DNA of 64,000 nucleotides, taken from Clostridium sp. D33t1_170424_F3 (GTDB lineage: Bacteria > Bacillota > Clostridia > Oscillospirales > Acutalibacteraceae). Shown here piece after piece: positions 43,304-52,075 of the stretch (position 1 is its first letter; every line of letters starts with the position of its first letter). A program made the position numbers and the translations under genes. The notes under the pieces were generated by a model. It had not been told where the DNA came from, searched no databases, and worked only from the letters and a program-made list of their open reading frames with translations. Location of the stretch: NCBI RefSeq assembly GCF_015667585.1, contig NZ_JADPEG010000015.1:1-64000 (forward strand), in the 5' to 3' direction.

Positions 43304-43789
43304 ATGGACATATTAACGTTTAAAAATAAAATATGGGATCTGACACGGCAGATTATGGATGGAATGGATGCCGTTTTTCGCCCCATCAGCGAACGGAATG
43401 GGCTAACCCGGGCACAGCTGCAAATATTGCTTAAAATCCGTATTGCGGAACAGCCGGAAACCGTGGGAAGCCTTGGCAAGCATATGGGAATATCCGCTGG
43501 AAATATGTCCTCCATGTGTAAAAAGCTGGAACAGGACGGCTTTTTGCTGAGATGCCGGGATACACAGGATGAGCGGATTGTCCGGTTGGCGCTAACAGAT
43601 AAAGGAATGCGCGCGATCGCGCAGATCAATGAGATGATTGAACAGCAATTCCGGGACTGTTTGTACAATATGGGAGAGAAGAAGATAGAGGCCATTGTGG
43701 ACAGTATGCAAGAGCTCAGCCGAATTTTGGCGGAGATATCCGCCGGTTTGGAAAGCGGCGGCGCATGCGTAAACGGAACAGAGAAATGA
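43304..43789 (+). CDS. MarR-family transcriptional regulator
   Basis: 161 residues; GGAGGG precedes ATG 43304. The winged helix spans about 35-110 (TVGSLGKHMGISAGNMSSMCKKLEQDGFL, then the RDTQDERIVRLALTDKG wing), with dimerisation helices at both ends. MarR proteins commonly repress transporter genes in answer to small phenolic or lipid-like ligands; the MMPL operon across the intergenic region is a possible target, which is inferred. Confidence 0.9.
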   Translation: MDILTFKNKIWDLTRQIMDGMDAVFRPISERNGLTRAQLQILLKIRIAEQPETVGSLGKHMGISAGNMSSMCKKLEQDGFLLRCRDTQDERIVRLALTDKGMRAIAQINEMIEQQFRDCLYNMGEKKIEAIVDSMQELSRILAEISAGLESGGACVNGTEK

Positions 43790-43816
43790 TTTGTAATGAA
43801 AAAGCACTTTCTGTAG

Positions 43817-43853
43817 AACAGCGGCGCATCGGGAAGGATCGCCGCTGTTTTGC
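43817..43853 (+). terminator. Terminator after MarR gene
   Basis: AACAGCGGCG (43817-43826) pairs with CGCCGCTGTT (43840-43849), then TTTTG. Confidence 0.55.
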
Positions 43854-43864
43854 CTGCATTGGGG

Positions 43865-43893
43865 TTGACACTTTTTTGTGAGTGGGATAAAAT
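43865..43893 (+). promoter_or_regulatory. Promoter of ptsI
   Basis: TTGACA (43865-43870), 17-base spacer, TAAAAT (43888-43893), about 55 bases before the start codon. Confidence 0.7.
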
Positions 43894-43950
43894 CAGGCAA
43901 AGTACTTTTATAATGGAAAAACCTGCAGCGGGTTTTTGGGAGGTGACGGC

Positions 43951-45636
43951 TTGAAGACGATCCACGGCGTCAGCGCTTCAAAGGGAATTGCAATAGGAAA
44001 ACTCAGTCTCAATAAGCAGACGCTGGAAAAGGTCCTGCGGCATCCGGTGACGGATAGTAACGCGGAGGTGAACCGTCTGATTGCCGCGCGCACCGCAACG
44101 GAGCGTACCCTGCGCGGCCTGCATCAGAAGGCCCTTCGGGAGCTTGGTGAGGAGGATTCCCTGATCTTCCAGATTCATCTTATGCTGCTGGAGGACCACG
44201 ACTATTTTGACAGTATTAAGGATTCCATTATACAAAATAAAGTGAACGCCGAGTATGCCGTCTGGATGGTTTCCAACCGGTTTTATCTGTTGTTCTCCCA
44301 GATGGAAAACGAATATATGCGCGCGCGTGGGGACGATATTTTGGACATCTCTCAGCATTTGCTCCGCTACCTCAATCCCGCGTTTGCCATCCGGCTGGAA
44401 CGGCTGAGCAGCCGGGGAATTGTCGCAGCAGTGGACCTGCTGCCGAGCGAGGCGGTGCGGGTTGACCGAAAAAGGACATTGGCGTTTGTCACGCGGGACG
44501 GTTCCCAGTATTCCCACGCAGCCATCCTGCTGCGTACCATGGGAATTCCCTATGTTGTGGGCCTGGGGGAAGCCTTTGATGAGCTGATCCATGCGGAATG
44601 CGTGATTGTGGACGGCTCCCGGGGCGATGTGATCCTGGACCCCGATCCGGCGGCGCTGCACGAGTATGAGGAACGCGAACGGAAATACCAGGAGCACCAG
44701 AAGGCGCTGCGCGAGCTCAAGGGCTGTCCCGCCATTACAAAGGACGGCTATCGCATCGACGTGCATGCCAATATCGGCCATGCGGAGGACGTTGACCTGG
44801 CGCTGGAAAACGATGCGGACGGTATCGGCCTGTTCCGCACGGAATTTTTATACTTGGGCAGCAATGCAAACCCCACGGAGGACGGGCAGTTTGAGACGTA
44901 CCGCAAGGTGCTGCAGCAGATGAAGGGAAAGCGTGTGATCATCCGCACGCTTGATGTAGGAGAAGAGCCCGGCACCAGCCAGTGGCGGTACCGCGACTAT
45001 GAAAATCCGATTTTGGGCATCCGGGCGATCCGTTCCAGCCTGCAGAGCCGGGGCGTATTCATGACGCAGCTCCGGGCGATCCTGCGGGCGTCCATCTACG
45101 GCAATGTGGCAATCATGTTTCCGGTAATTACCTCGGAGCAGGAGATTCTCGATGCCAAACGGATGGTCCGGCAGGCGCGGGAAGAGCTGGGGGCGGAGGG
45201 CGTTCCCGTGGCGGAACGCATCGAGTTGGGCGCCATGATAGAAACGCCCGCTTCGGTGATTATCAGCGACCTGCTGGCGCGGCACGTCGACTTTTTCAGC
45301 ATCGGCACCAACGATCTGACGCAGTATACCCTGGCGATGGACCGGAATAATCCCGCAATCGCGCCGTATTACAACCTGCACCACCCCGCGGTGATGCGCA
45401 TGATTCGCATCGCGGTGGAAAACGCCAAAAAGAACGGCATCTGGACAAGCATCTGCGGCGAATCGGCCTCCGATCCGCAGTTGACGCAGTTCTACCTGTC
45501 CATCGGTGTAGATGAGCTTTCCGTAGCGCCTTCCGCTGTGCTGGAAATCCGCAGGGCGGTGCGGAAGACCACGCTGGCCGCCGTACAGGAGGAGATGCTC
45601 CGCAAATTTTGCGGGGAAGACGGAAAGAACCTGTAA
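43951..45636 (+). CDS. ptsI: PTS enzyme I (PEP-protein phosphotransferase)
   Basis: 561 residues from TTG 43951 (MKTIHGVSASKGIAIGK), behind GGGAGGTGA. The phosphorylated His lies in DGSQYSHAAILLRTMGIP, the PEP-binding barrel has GIGLFRTEFLY, and the catalytic Cys is in ICGESASDP. It passes phosphate from PEP to HPr for sugar uptake. The HPr gene is not adjacent, and no sugar-specific EII gene is in the window. Confidence 0.94.
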   Translation: MKTIHGVSASKGIAIGKLSLNKQTLEKVLRHPVTDSNAEVNRLIAARTATERTLRGLHQKALRELGEEDSLIFQIHLMLLEDHDYFDSIKDSIIQNKVNAEYAVWMVSNRFYLLFSQMENEYMRARGDDILDISQHLLRYLNPAFAIRLERLSSRGIVAAVDLLPSEAVRVDRKRTLAFVTRDGSQYSHAAILLRTMGIPYVVGLGEAFDELIHAECVIVDGSRGDVILDPDPAALHEYEERERKYQEHQKALRELKGCPAITKDGYRIDVHANIGHAEDVDLALENDADGIGLFRTEFLYLGSNANPTEDGQFETYRKVLQQMKGKRVIIRTLDVGEEPGTSQWRYRDYENPILGIRAIRSSLQSRGVFMTQLRAILRASIYGNVAIMFPVITSEQEILDAKRMVRQAREELGAEGVPVAERIELGAMIETPASVIISDLLARHVDFFSIGTNDLTQYTLAMDRNNPAIAPYYNLHHPAVMRMIRIAVENAKKNGIWTSICGESASDPQLTQFYLSIGVDELSVAPSAVLEIRRAVRKTTLAAVQEEMLRKFCGEDGKNL

Positions 45637-45701
45637 AATCCGGCAAAAGCCAGCAAAAACCGCTTTTAACCGCGAAATTTTGCATTTATCCCCCAGAATC
45701 C

Positions 45702-45730
45702 TTGACATAGGGGGGCAATGTGCGTATAAT
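45702..45730 (+). promoter_or_regulatory. Consensus promoter of pot/amidohydrolase operon
   Basis: Perfect TTGACA (45702-45707), 17-base spacer, perfect TATAAT (45725-45730). A full-consensus promoter followed by a terminator fits control by attenuation rather than by an activator. Confidence 0.8.
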
Positions 45731-45736
45731 ACAGGA

Positions 45737-45919
45737 TAAATAAGGAAAACAGCGTACATGGAGAGGTTGACAGACGGCAATCCATGATTATCCGGGGTGG
45801 AAAGTGTTCTTTAATGGCTGCACTTATCTATTTCCTGCGTCGTGGCACAGGCGGATGGTTGAATCCTGCATGACCGCATATAGGAGAAGGCAGTGACGTT
45901 TTCGTTGCTGCCTTTTTTT
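45737..45919 (+). promoter_or_regulatory. Candidate structured leader upstream of ABC importer
   Basis: About 180 transcribed bases end in an intrinsic terminator 60 bases before the first gene. Visible local hairpins include CCTG/CAGG near 45834-45850 and GGAT/ATCC near 45853-45866, and ATGGA/TCCAT encloses 45759-45786. The conserved elements of T-box, TPP, cobalamin, lysine, purine, glycine, ZTP and guanidine-I classes were looked for and not found. The layout is that of a riboswitch or other attenuator of unknown ligand. Confidence 0.45.
45887..45919 (+). terminator. Leader terminator before potA-like gene
   Basis: AAGGCAGTGAC (45887-45897) pairs with GTTGCTGCCTT (45904-45914) with two G-T wobbles, then T7. 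Confidence 0.65.
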
Positions 45920-45982
45920 GTTGAGCAAAGGGAGAAGCCGATGGCTGTCGATCTATGTATTTGTAGTTAGGAGGGCGTTGCG

Positions 45983-47053
45983 GTGAGTGAAAATATATTG
46001 GAGCTTAGCCACATCAGCAAACAGTTCAGCGGGACAGAGGTTTTAAAGGACATCAGCCTGGAGATCCGCAAAGGGGAGTTCATCACGTTTTTGGGCTCGT
46101 CCGGCTGCGGCAAAACCACAACCCTGCGCATCATTGCGGGGCTGGAAACGCCGGATACCGGGAAGGTTCTTTTAAACGGGAAGGACGTCACAGACGAAGA
46201 ACCGAATAAGCGTGACGTCAATACGATTTTTCAAAACTATGCGCTGTTTCCGCATATGAATGTCTTCAACAATGTAGCATACAGCTTGAAGCTACGGCGC
46301 GTACCGAAACCGGAGATCAAAAAGCGCGTGCTGGAGCTGTTGGATCTGGTGCAGCTGGCCGGTTTTGAAAAGCGTATGCCGAACGAGCTTTCCGGCGGGC
46401 AGAAGCAGCGCGTGGCGATTGCGCGCGCGGTGATCAACAACCCCAGCGTGCTGCTGCTGGACGAACCTTTGGGCGCGCTGGATTTGCAGCTGCGCCGCCA
46501 GATGCAGCAGGAGCTGAAGAAGCTGCAAAAACAGCTGGGTATTACGTTCCTTTACATCACGCACGACCAGGAGGAAGCCATTAATATGTCGGATCGGATC
46601 GTGGTGATGAACGATGGGCAGTTCGAGCAGGTCGGAACTCCGGCGGAGGTGTACGACCATCCGAAGACCAGCTTTGTGGCAAAATTTGTCGGCACCGCAA
46701 ACCTTTTTGAAGGGACTGTAAAAGAGTTGGACGGCGAACAGGCTGTGATCGATCTGGGAGGAGAAACAGCGGTCGCCCATACGAGCGGACATGCCTTCCA
46801 GCCTGGACAGAAGGCGGTGTTCTGCGTCAAGAGCGAGAATATGACAGTGCGGGAAGAACCGTCCGAACATTTCAACCTGAAGGCCACCGTTTTGGAAAAC
46901 AGTTATGTCGGCGGGATGATCCGCATCGTTTTCCAGCGTCCCAACGGGGAACAGGTGATTTCCACCAAGCACGGAATACACGCAAATGTGGACGCCGGGC
47001 AGGCCGTTTACCTCTGCTGGAAGCCGGAGGCCGCGGTCTTTGTGGATTTGTAA
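45983..47053 (+). CDS. potA: PotA-type ABC importer ATP-binding protein
   Basis: 356 residues from GTG 45983, behind AGGAGGG. Walker A GSSGCGKTT, Q-loop FQNYALFPHMNVF, signature LSGGQKQRVAIARA, Walker B VLLLDEPLGALD, and a C-terminal TOBE domain from about 270. It is the ATPase for the two permeases that follow. The PotA type is clear; whether the substrate is a polyamine is less so, because the binding protein of this operon is atypical. Confidence 0.92.
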   Translation: MSENILELSHISKQFSGTEVLKDISLEIRKGEFITFLGSSGCGKTTTLRIIAGLETPDTGKVLLNGKDVTDEEPNKRDVNTIFQNYALFPHMNVFNNVAYSLKLRRVPKPEIKKRVLELLDLVQLAGFEKRMPNELSGGQKQRVAIARAVINNPSVLLLDEPLGALDLQLRRQMQQELKKLQKQLGITFLYITHDQEEAINMSDRIVVMNDGQFEQVGTPAEVYDHPKTSFVAKFVGTANLFEGTVKELDGEQAVIDLGGETAVAHTSGHAFQPGQKAVFCVKSENMTVREEPSEHFNLKATVLENSYVGGMIRIVFQRPNGEQVISTKHGIHANVDAGQAVYLCWKPEAAVFVDL

Positions 47054-47067
47054 GGAGGGATACGGAT

Positions 47068-47934
47068 TTGAAAAAAGCTGCGCGCAGGAAAAAGGACAGG
47101 GCGTGGACCATGGCGGTTCCGCTGTACCTGTTCACGATCGTTTTCGTAGTGATCCCGCTGATTTATATTGTGGTTTTAAGCTTCTTGCAGAAGGACGTTC
47201 TGTGGGGCGTGACCAATCAGTTTACATTGAACAACTATGCCAAAATGTTTGACCCGGTGTATGGCAAGACCTTTTTGGATTCGCTGAAGCTGGCGTTTGC
47301 GACGACGCTGATCACGACGCTGATGGGGTACCCCTTTGGCTATTTTATGGCGAAGCTCGCGCCCAACCGGCGCAATTTTGTGATGCTGCTTGTTGTGGTG
47401 CCGTTCTGGACAAACGCGCTGGTGCGCATCTACGGATGGATGATCCTGCTGCGGACCAAGGGCGTGCTGAATCAGGCGCTGCTGGCGCTGGGGATTGTCG
47501 ACGAGCCGATTAAAATTTTATATACATACGGCGCGGTATTGATCGGTATGGTGTATTCGCTGCTGCCGTTTATGATCCTGCCGGTCTATTCCAGTGTGGA
47601 AAAGATGGATTGGTCGCTGGTGGAAGCGGCGCGGGATCTGGGGGCAGGGCGGATCAAGGCGTTTTTCACCGTTACGTTGAAGCTGACGCTGCCGGGGGTG
47701 CTCTCCGGCTTTGTACTGGTGTTCGTCCCGTCCATCGGCCTGTTCTTTTTGGCGGACCTGCTGGGCGGCGGCAAAATCATGCTGGTGGGCAACCTGATCA
47801 AAAACCAGCTGCTGCAGGCGCGCGACTGGCCGTTTGGCGCGGCGCTGTCCGTGGTCCTGATGCTGATGACGTTTTTGATTATCTTCCTGTACCGGAAGCT
47901 GACCCATTCCAAGGATTTGGAGGGATTCTTTTAA
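47068..47934 (+). CDS. potB: PotB-type ABC importer permease
   Basis: 288 residues starting at TTG 47068, behind AAGGAGGG. Six membrane segments and the EAA loop (VEAARDLGAGRIKAFFTVTLKLTLPG) that contacts the ATPase. It is the first of the permease pair and lies 14 bases after the ATPase gene, and its stop meets the potC-type start. Confidence 0.92.
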   Translation: MKKAARRKKDRAWTMAVPLYLFTIVFVVIPLIYIVVLSFLQKDVLWGVTNQFTLNNYAKMFDPVYGKTFLDSLKLAFATTLITTLMGYPFGYFMAKLAPNRRNFVMLLVVVPFWTNALVRIYGWMILLRTKGVLNQALLALGIVDEPIKILYTYGAVLIGMVYSLLPFMILPVYSSVEKMDWSLVEAARDLGAGRIKAFFTVTLKLTLPGVLSGFVLVFVPSIGLFFLADLLGGGKIMLVGNLIKNQLLQARDWPFGAALSVVLMLMTFLIIFLYRKLTHSKDLEGFF

Positions 47935-48744
47935 ATGAAACAGAAAAAAATGCATCTCTCCAGCCTGTACTTGGCATTTGTTTTGGTCTTGATGTACCTG
48001 CCGGTGCTGATGGTTGTGATCTATTCGTTCAACGATTCCAAAAGCGACGTTTCCTGGGCGGGCTTCACGCTGGACTGGTATGGCAAAATGCTGCGCAACA
48101 GCAGCCTGATGGAAGCGCTGCGCAACAGCATCGTGCTGGCGGTTTCCAGCTGTGCGATTTCCGCGGTCATCGGCACCATCGGCGCGGTGGGGCTGGTGCG
48201 CTGCAATTTTAAGACAAAGGGCCTTTTGGAAAACGCGGCGATGCTGCCGATTATGATCCCGGAAATCATCCTGGGCATGGTGTTTCTGGCGTTCTTTTCG
48301 TTTTTAAACCTGCCGTTTGGCATGATGACGTTGATTCTCGCGCACACCACCTTTTGTATTCCCTATATTTTTATTGTGGTCAAGGGGCGGCTCGTAGGGA
48401 TTGACAAATCCATCGGGGAGGCCGCGCGCGATTTGGGCGCGTCGGAATTCCGTATGTTTTTTGACATCACCTTGCCGCTGGTAGCCCCGGCGGTAGCATC
48501 CGGCACGCTGCTGGCGTTTGCCATGTCGCTGGACGACGTGGTCATCAGTTTCTTTGTTACAGGCGCGCAGACGAATACTCTGCCGATCAAAATATACTCG
48601 CAGATCAAATTGGGCGTCAGCCCGGAAATCAACGCGCTGTGCACTGTAATGCTGGTATTTACCTTTATCCTGATCCTGATTTCCGGTAGAGTAGGGAAGA
48701 CCAGGAAGAATCGAACCATTTCAAAGGAGGAACAAAGAAGATGA
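47935..48744 (+). CDS. potC: PotC-type ABC importer permease
   Basis: 269 residues. Six membrane segments and EAA loop (GEAARDLGASEFRMFFDITLPLVAPA), followed by the SLDDVVISFF stretch typical of PotC. It starts directly after the preceding stop and overlaps the binding-protein gene by four bases. Confidence 0.92.
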   Translation: MKQKKMHLSSLYLAFVLVLMYLPVLMVVIYSFNDSKSDVSWAGFTLDWYGKMLRNSSLMEALRNSIVLAVSSCAISAVIGTIGAVGLVRCNFKTKGLLENAAMLPIMIPEIILGMVFLAFFSFLNLPFGMMTLILAHTTFCIPYIFIVVKGRLVGIDKSIGEAARDLGASEFRMFFDITLPLVAPAVASGTLLAFAMSLDDVVISFFVTGAQTNTLPIKIYSQIKLGVSPEINALCTVMLVFTFILILISGRVGKTRKNRTISKEEQRR

Positions 48745-49814
48745 AAAAAGTATTTGCACTGTTATTGGCGGCGGTCCTGGCAATCGGCACGCTGGCAGGC
48801 TGCGGCGGCCAGCCGGCGGGCTCCGCGGGACAGGGGGACAGCCAGACCAAGGACCTCAACATTTTTACATGGGATGGATACATCCCGCAGGATGTGCTGG
48901 ACGGCTATACCGAGCAGACCGGCGTGAAAATCAATATCTCCAATTTTGAGTCCAATGAGGAGATGCTGACCAAGCTGGAAGCTACAGGCGGCGGCGACTA
49001 CGACATCGTGATTGCGTCCGATTATATCATCGATATTGCGCGCAAAAAGGGCGGTATCATGCATGAGCTGGACGCCTCTAAAATTGCAAATTACAACAAC
49101 ATCGACGCGGCGTTCCAGGGCCAGTTCTATGATCCGGACAACCAGTATACCATCCCGTACGCAGCCGGCACGCCGGTCATCGTGTACGATCCGAGCCTGG
49201 TCGATATTGACATCCAGGGCTACGAGGACCTGTGGAATCCCGCCCTTGCGGACAGCATTGTCGCAATGGACGACGGTCGCAACCTGATCGGCATGACCCT
49301 CAAATCCATGGGGAAATCCTTTAACGAGACGGACGAGGCTGTGCTGGAGCAGGCCAAGAACAAGCTGATGGAACTGAAACCCAACATCCGCACGCTGGCG
49401 GTCAACCAGCTGCAGGACGTCATCCTCAACGGCGAGGCAAGCGTGGGGTATATGTTTGCGTCCCAGGCGGCGATGGCCGTGGAAGCGAATCCCGACCTGA
49501 AGGTGGTCTATCCCAAGGAGGGCATGGGCTTCGGCATCGACAATATCATTGTTCCGGCAAAGGCGCCGAACCTGGAGAACGCCTACAGCTTTATCAACTA
49601 TATCCTGGATCCGGAGGTAGGCGCAAAAATTTCCAGCCAGATTTATTACCTCTGCCCCAATAAGGCTTCCGCGGAGTTTCTGCCGGAAAGCTTTACCAGC
49701 AACGCGGCGCTGTTCATTCCTTCCGAGGTGCTGAAAAACACCGAATTCATTCAGGATGTAGGCGAGACAACAGCGGCCTATGATAAAATTTGGACCGAAT
49801 TTAAACAGCAATAA
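48741..49814 (+). CDS. PotD-type substrate-binding lipoprotein (atypical pocket)
   Basis: 357 residues. Lipobox LAGC at about residues 18-21 anchors it to the membrane. FTWDGYIP, TIPYAAGTPVIVYD and the C-terminal IQDVGETTAAYDKIW follow the PotD layout. Compared with the E. coli protein as I recall it, the two clamp tryptophans (in MIWNG and FWMDS) are replaced here (YMFAS and FGIDN), and the DDAREVF glutamate by Asn (DDGRNLI), while one acidic contact (the Asp of FGIDN) remains. A polyamine-like cation is possible but another substrate is likely. AAAGGAGG precedes ATG 48741. Confidence 0.85.
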   Translation: MKKVFALLLAAVLAIGTLAGCGGQPAGSAGQGDSQTKDLNIFTWDGYIPQDVLDGYTEQTGVKINISNFESNEEMLTKLEATGGGDYDIVIASDYIIDIARKKGGIMHELDASKIANYNNIDAAFQGQFYDPDNQYTIPYAAGTPVIVYDPSLVDIDIQGYEDLWNPALADSIVAMDDGRNLIGMTLKSMGKSFNETDEAVLEQAKNKLMELKPNIRTLAVNQLQDVILNGEASVGYMFASQAAMAVEANPDLKVVYPKEGMGFGIDNIIVPAKAPNLENAYSFINYILDPEVGAKISSQIYYLCPNKASAEFLPESFTSNAALFIPSEVLKNTEFIQDVGETTAAYDKIWTEFKQQ

Positions 49815-49822
49815 GGCGCCCT

Positions 49823-51142
49823 ATGGATGCGGTAGAAAGACGGATCTTACAGGTAATCGATCAAAGGGCCGAGGACATCCTCTTTTTCGCAGAGGAAACG
49901 TTTCACACGGCGGAGGCCGGATTTTGTGAAGAACGCACAGCGGCGCGTGTGGCGGCGTTTATGCGGTCTCTGGGTCTGCAAACCGAGGAGCGTCTGGCGC
50001 TGACAGGCGTCCGCGCACGGATCGGCAAGGCCGAAGGCCCCGTCGCCTGTGTCATCGGGGAGCTGGACGGCATATACTGCAAGGATCACCCGTTTGCGGA
50101 CAGGCAGACCGGGATGTCCCACGCGTGCGGCCATCACATGCAGCTCGCTGTATTAATCGGCGCGGCCTGCGCGCTGAGCGATCCGCAGGTGCTTGCGTCG
50201 CTGGACGGTGCGGTGGATTTACTGGCTGTCCCGGCGGAAGAGCATGTGGGGACGGAGCGCCGTAACCGCCTGCTGGCGGCGAGCAAAATCCACGCATGCT
50301 GCGGAAAAAGCGAGCTGCTCTGCAACGGGGCGTTGGACAATGTGGACCTGGCGCTCACCACGCATGCGCATATGGTTCCGTGCGGCAGGGAATTCCTGCT
50401 GGGGAACCCCTCCTCCAACGGCTATATTTCCAAAACGATCCGGCTGCTGGGGAAAGCTTCTCACGCGGCGATTGCACCGCACGAGGGCGTGAACGCGCTG
50501 GACGCCGCGTCGTTGGGCTTTTCCGCTCTGGGGATGCTGCGCAGTACCTTCCGGGAACAGGACTATGTGCGCGCGCATTTTATCATGACAAAGGGCGGGA
50601 CCGCCACCAATGTGGTGCCCGACGAGGTCGTGATTGAAGGGCAGGTCCGGGCAAAGACGATGGAGGCCATGCGCGGGGCCAGCGAAAAAGTAAACCGTGC
50701 GTTCCAGGCGGGGGCATATGCGTTCGGCGCGCGGGCGGAGGTCATCGACGAACAGGGGTATCTTCCTGTGCGGTATCTGGCGGCGGTTCCTGCGCAGATA
50801 GAAGCGGCGAAGCTGCTGGAGCCGGAAACAGACTTTGAAACGGTCACGCCTTTTATGCACAATGCGGCCTGTACGGATGTGGGAGACCTGACGCATGTGC
50901 TACCGGTGGTTAACTTCTCCATGGGCGGCTTTACAGGGGCCCTGCACAGCGCGGACTTTACCGTGACGGACGTCGATCAGGCGTATATCCTGCCGGCAAA
51001 GCTGATGGCCCTGACCGTGTACCGGCTGCTGAAAGACGGCGCAAAGCAGGCCCGGGAAGTGATGGCGAACTTCCAGCCTGTGTTTACCCGGACAGAATAC
51101 CGGGAATATGTAGAAGCATTTTACCGCACGCAGGAGCCATAA
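49823..51142 (+). CDS. M20-family amidohydrolase (AbgB/amidohydrolase type)
   Basis: 439 residues. Metal-site motif SHACGHHMQLAVL (the usual Asp after GH is His), PAEEHVGTERR with the general-base Glu pair, and a dimerisation domain in the middle (GKASHAAIAPHEGVNALDAA). Relatives cleave amide bonds of N-acyl amino acids, aminobenzoyl-glutamate or amidated compounds. It starts nine bases after the binding-protein stop, so imported material is its probable substrate. The precise bond is unknown. Confidence 0.9.
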   Translation: MDAVERRILQVIDQRAEDILFFAEETFHTAEAGFCEERTAARVAAFMRSLGLQTEERLALTGVRARIGKAEGPVACVIGELDGIYCKDHPFADRQTGMSHACGHHMQLAVLIGAACALSDPQVLASLDGAVDLLAVPAEEHVGTERRNRLLAASKIHACCGKSELLCNGALDNVDLALTTHAHMVPCGREFLLGNPSSNGYISKTIRLLGKASHAAIAPHEGVNALDAASLGFSALGMLRSTFREQDYVRAHFIMTKGGTATNVVPDEVVIEGQVRAKTMEAMRGASEKVNRAFQAGAYAFGARAEVIDEQGYLPVRYLAAVPAQIEAAKLLEPETDFETVTPFMHNAACTDVGDLTHVLPVVNFSMGGFTGALHSADFTVTDVDQAYILPAKLMALTVYRLLKDGAKQAREVMANFQPVFTRTEYREYVEAFYRTQEP

Positions 51143-51181
51143 GCTCCCGTGTATGCGGACGATAGAAAGGAAGCGGGGCAA

Positions 51182-52057
51182 ATGGGAAAGCGGGCGGAGC
51201 GAATCTGTTTTCTTGGGAAAAATGGGATCGGGAAATCCGTGATCGTATCCAATTTAAGCGAGGCGCTGTGCAGACAGGGGTATCGCGTGCTGCAAATTGG
51301 GAACGATCTCAGCCTGAGTTCTACCCTGCTGCTGCTTCAGAATGCGGATATCCCGCCGGTGCTGAAAGCGCTGCGGGAGCAGTATGCGGTGGATCTCCGC
51401 CAGTTTATCGCGCAAAGCGACTGCGGCGTCTATTGCATGGAGCTGGGCGGCGTAACGCCGGGCGCAGGGTGTATGGCGCGCGGGATCGGCATGGTGGATG
51501 AGCTGCTGGAAAGCCAGGGCGTGCTGGAAGAACTGGGGATTGACTATGTCTTATACGATATTTCCGGGGAAATTCCCTGTACCGGCTACATGCTGCCCAT
51601 CCGCGACGATATTATGGATCAGTGCATCATCATGACGACGGGGAGCTATTCCTCCCTGTTTACCGCGAACAACCTGATGACCGGCATTCTGTACGCGAGG
51701 CGGAACCGTGCAATCCCCATCCGTCTGCTGGTCAACTACGCGGACCGTTATCCGGCCCGCCCGTTGCTGGAGAACTATGGCAGACAGGTCGGCGTGGAGG
51801 TCATTGGCTATCTGGATTTTGACCAGGAGGTGGAAAACGCCGTACTGGCGGGCACCACCCTCTTCGCGCGGTGCCCCTGTAAGAAAATTGCAGAACAGTT
51901 TGAGGAGATTTCCCGCAGGGTGATCCAGAAAGGCCCGACAGAAACGCCGGTCCCCCTGGATGGGGAAGAAATGCGGAGCTGGGCGCGCGGGTGGAAAAAC
52001 CTGGAGCTTGCCCGGCAGGGCGGAAGCCGAAACCGGGAATATTCCGGCAATACCTGA
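51182..52057 (+). CDS. NifH/FrxC-like Fe-protein homologue, stand-alone
   Basis: 291 residues. ATG 51182 behind GGAAGCGGGG gives MGKRAERICFLGKNGIGKS; an ATG at 51149 is less well placed. The deviant P-loop GKNGIGKS keeps the signature Lys. Cys97 (TPGAGCMARG) and Cys133 (SGEIPCTGYMLPIR) stand where NifH holds its bridging 4Fe-4S cluster, and Arg100 is also kept. In the nucleotide switch NifH DPKADST reads NDLSLSST, so Lys41 and Asp43 equivalents are lost. Known relatives (NifH, BchL, CfbC) pass electrons to a paired complex. No NifD/K-type partner lies in this window; the neighbours are amidohydrolases and an importer. Its electron acceptor is unknown. Confidence 0.85.
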   Translation: MGKRAERICFLGKNGIGKSVIVSNLSEALCRQGYRVLQIGNDLSLSSTLLLLQNADIPPVLKALREQYAVDLRQFIAQSDCGVYCMELGGVTPGAGCMARGIGMVDELLESQGVLEELGIDYVLYDISGEIPCTGYMLPIRDDIMDQCIIMTTGSYSSLFTANNLMTGILYARRNRAIPIRLLVNYADRYPARPLLENYGRQVGVEVIGYLDFDQEVENAVLAGTTLFARCPCKKIAEQFEEISRRVIQKGPTETPVPLDGEEMRSWARGWKNLELARQGGSRNREYSGNT

Positions 52058-52075
52058 ATGGGAGGGGGTGGGTCC

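Noticed and set aside
45737-45919. T-box or common riboswitch assignment for the leader
   Set aside because: The T-box TGGNACCGCG element and the conserved cores of TPP, cobalamin, lysine, purine, ZTP and guanidine-I classes are absent, so it is left unassigned.
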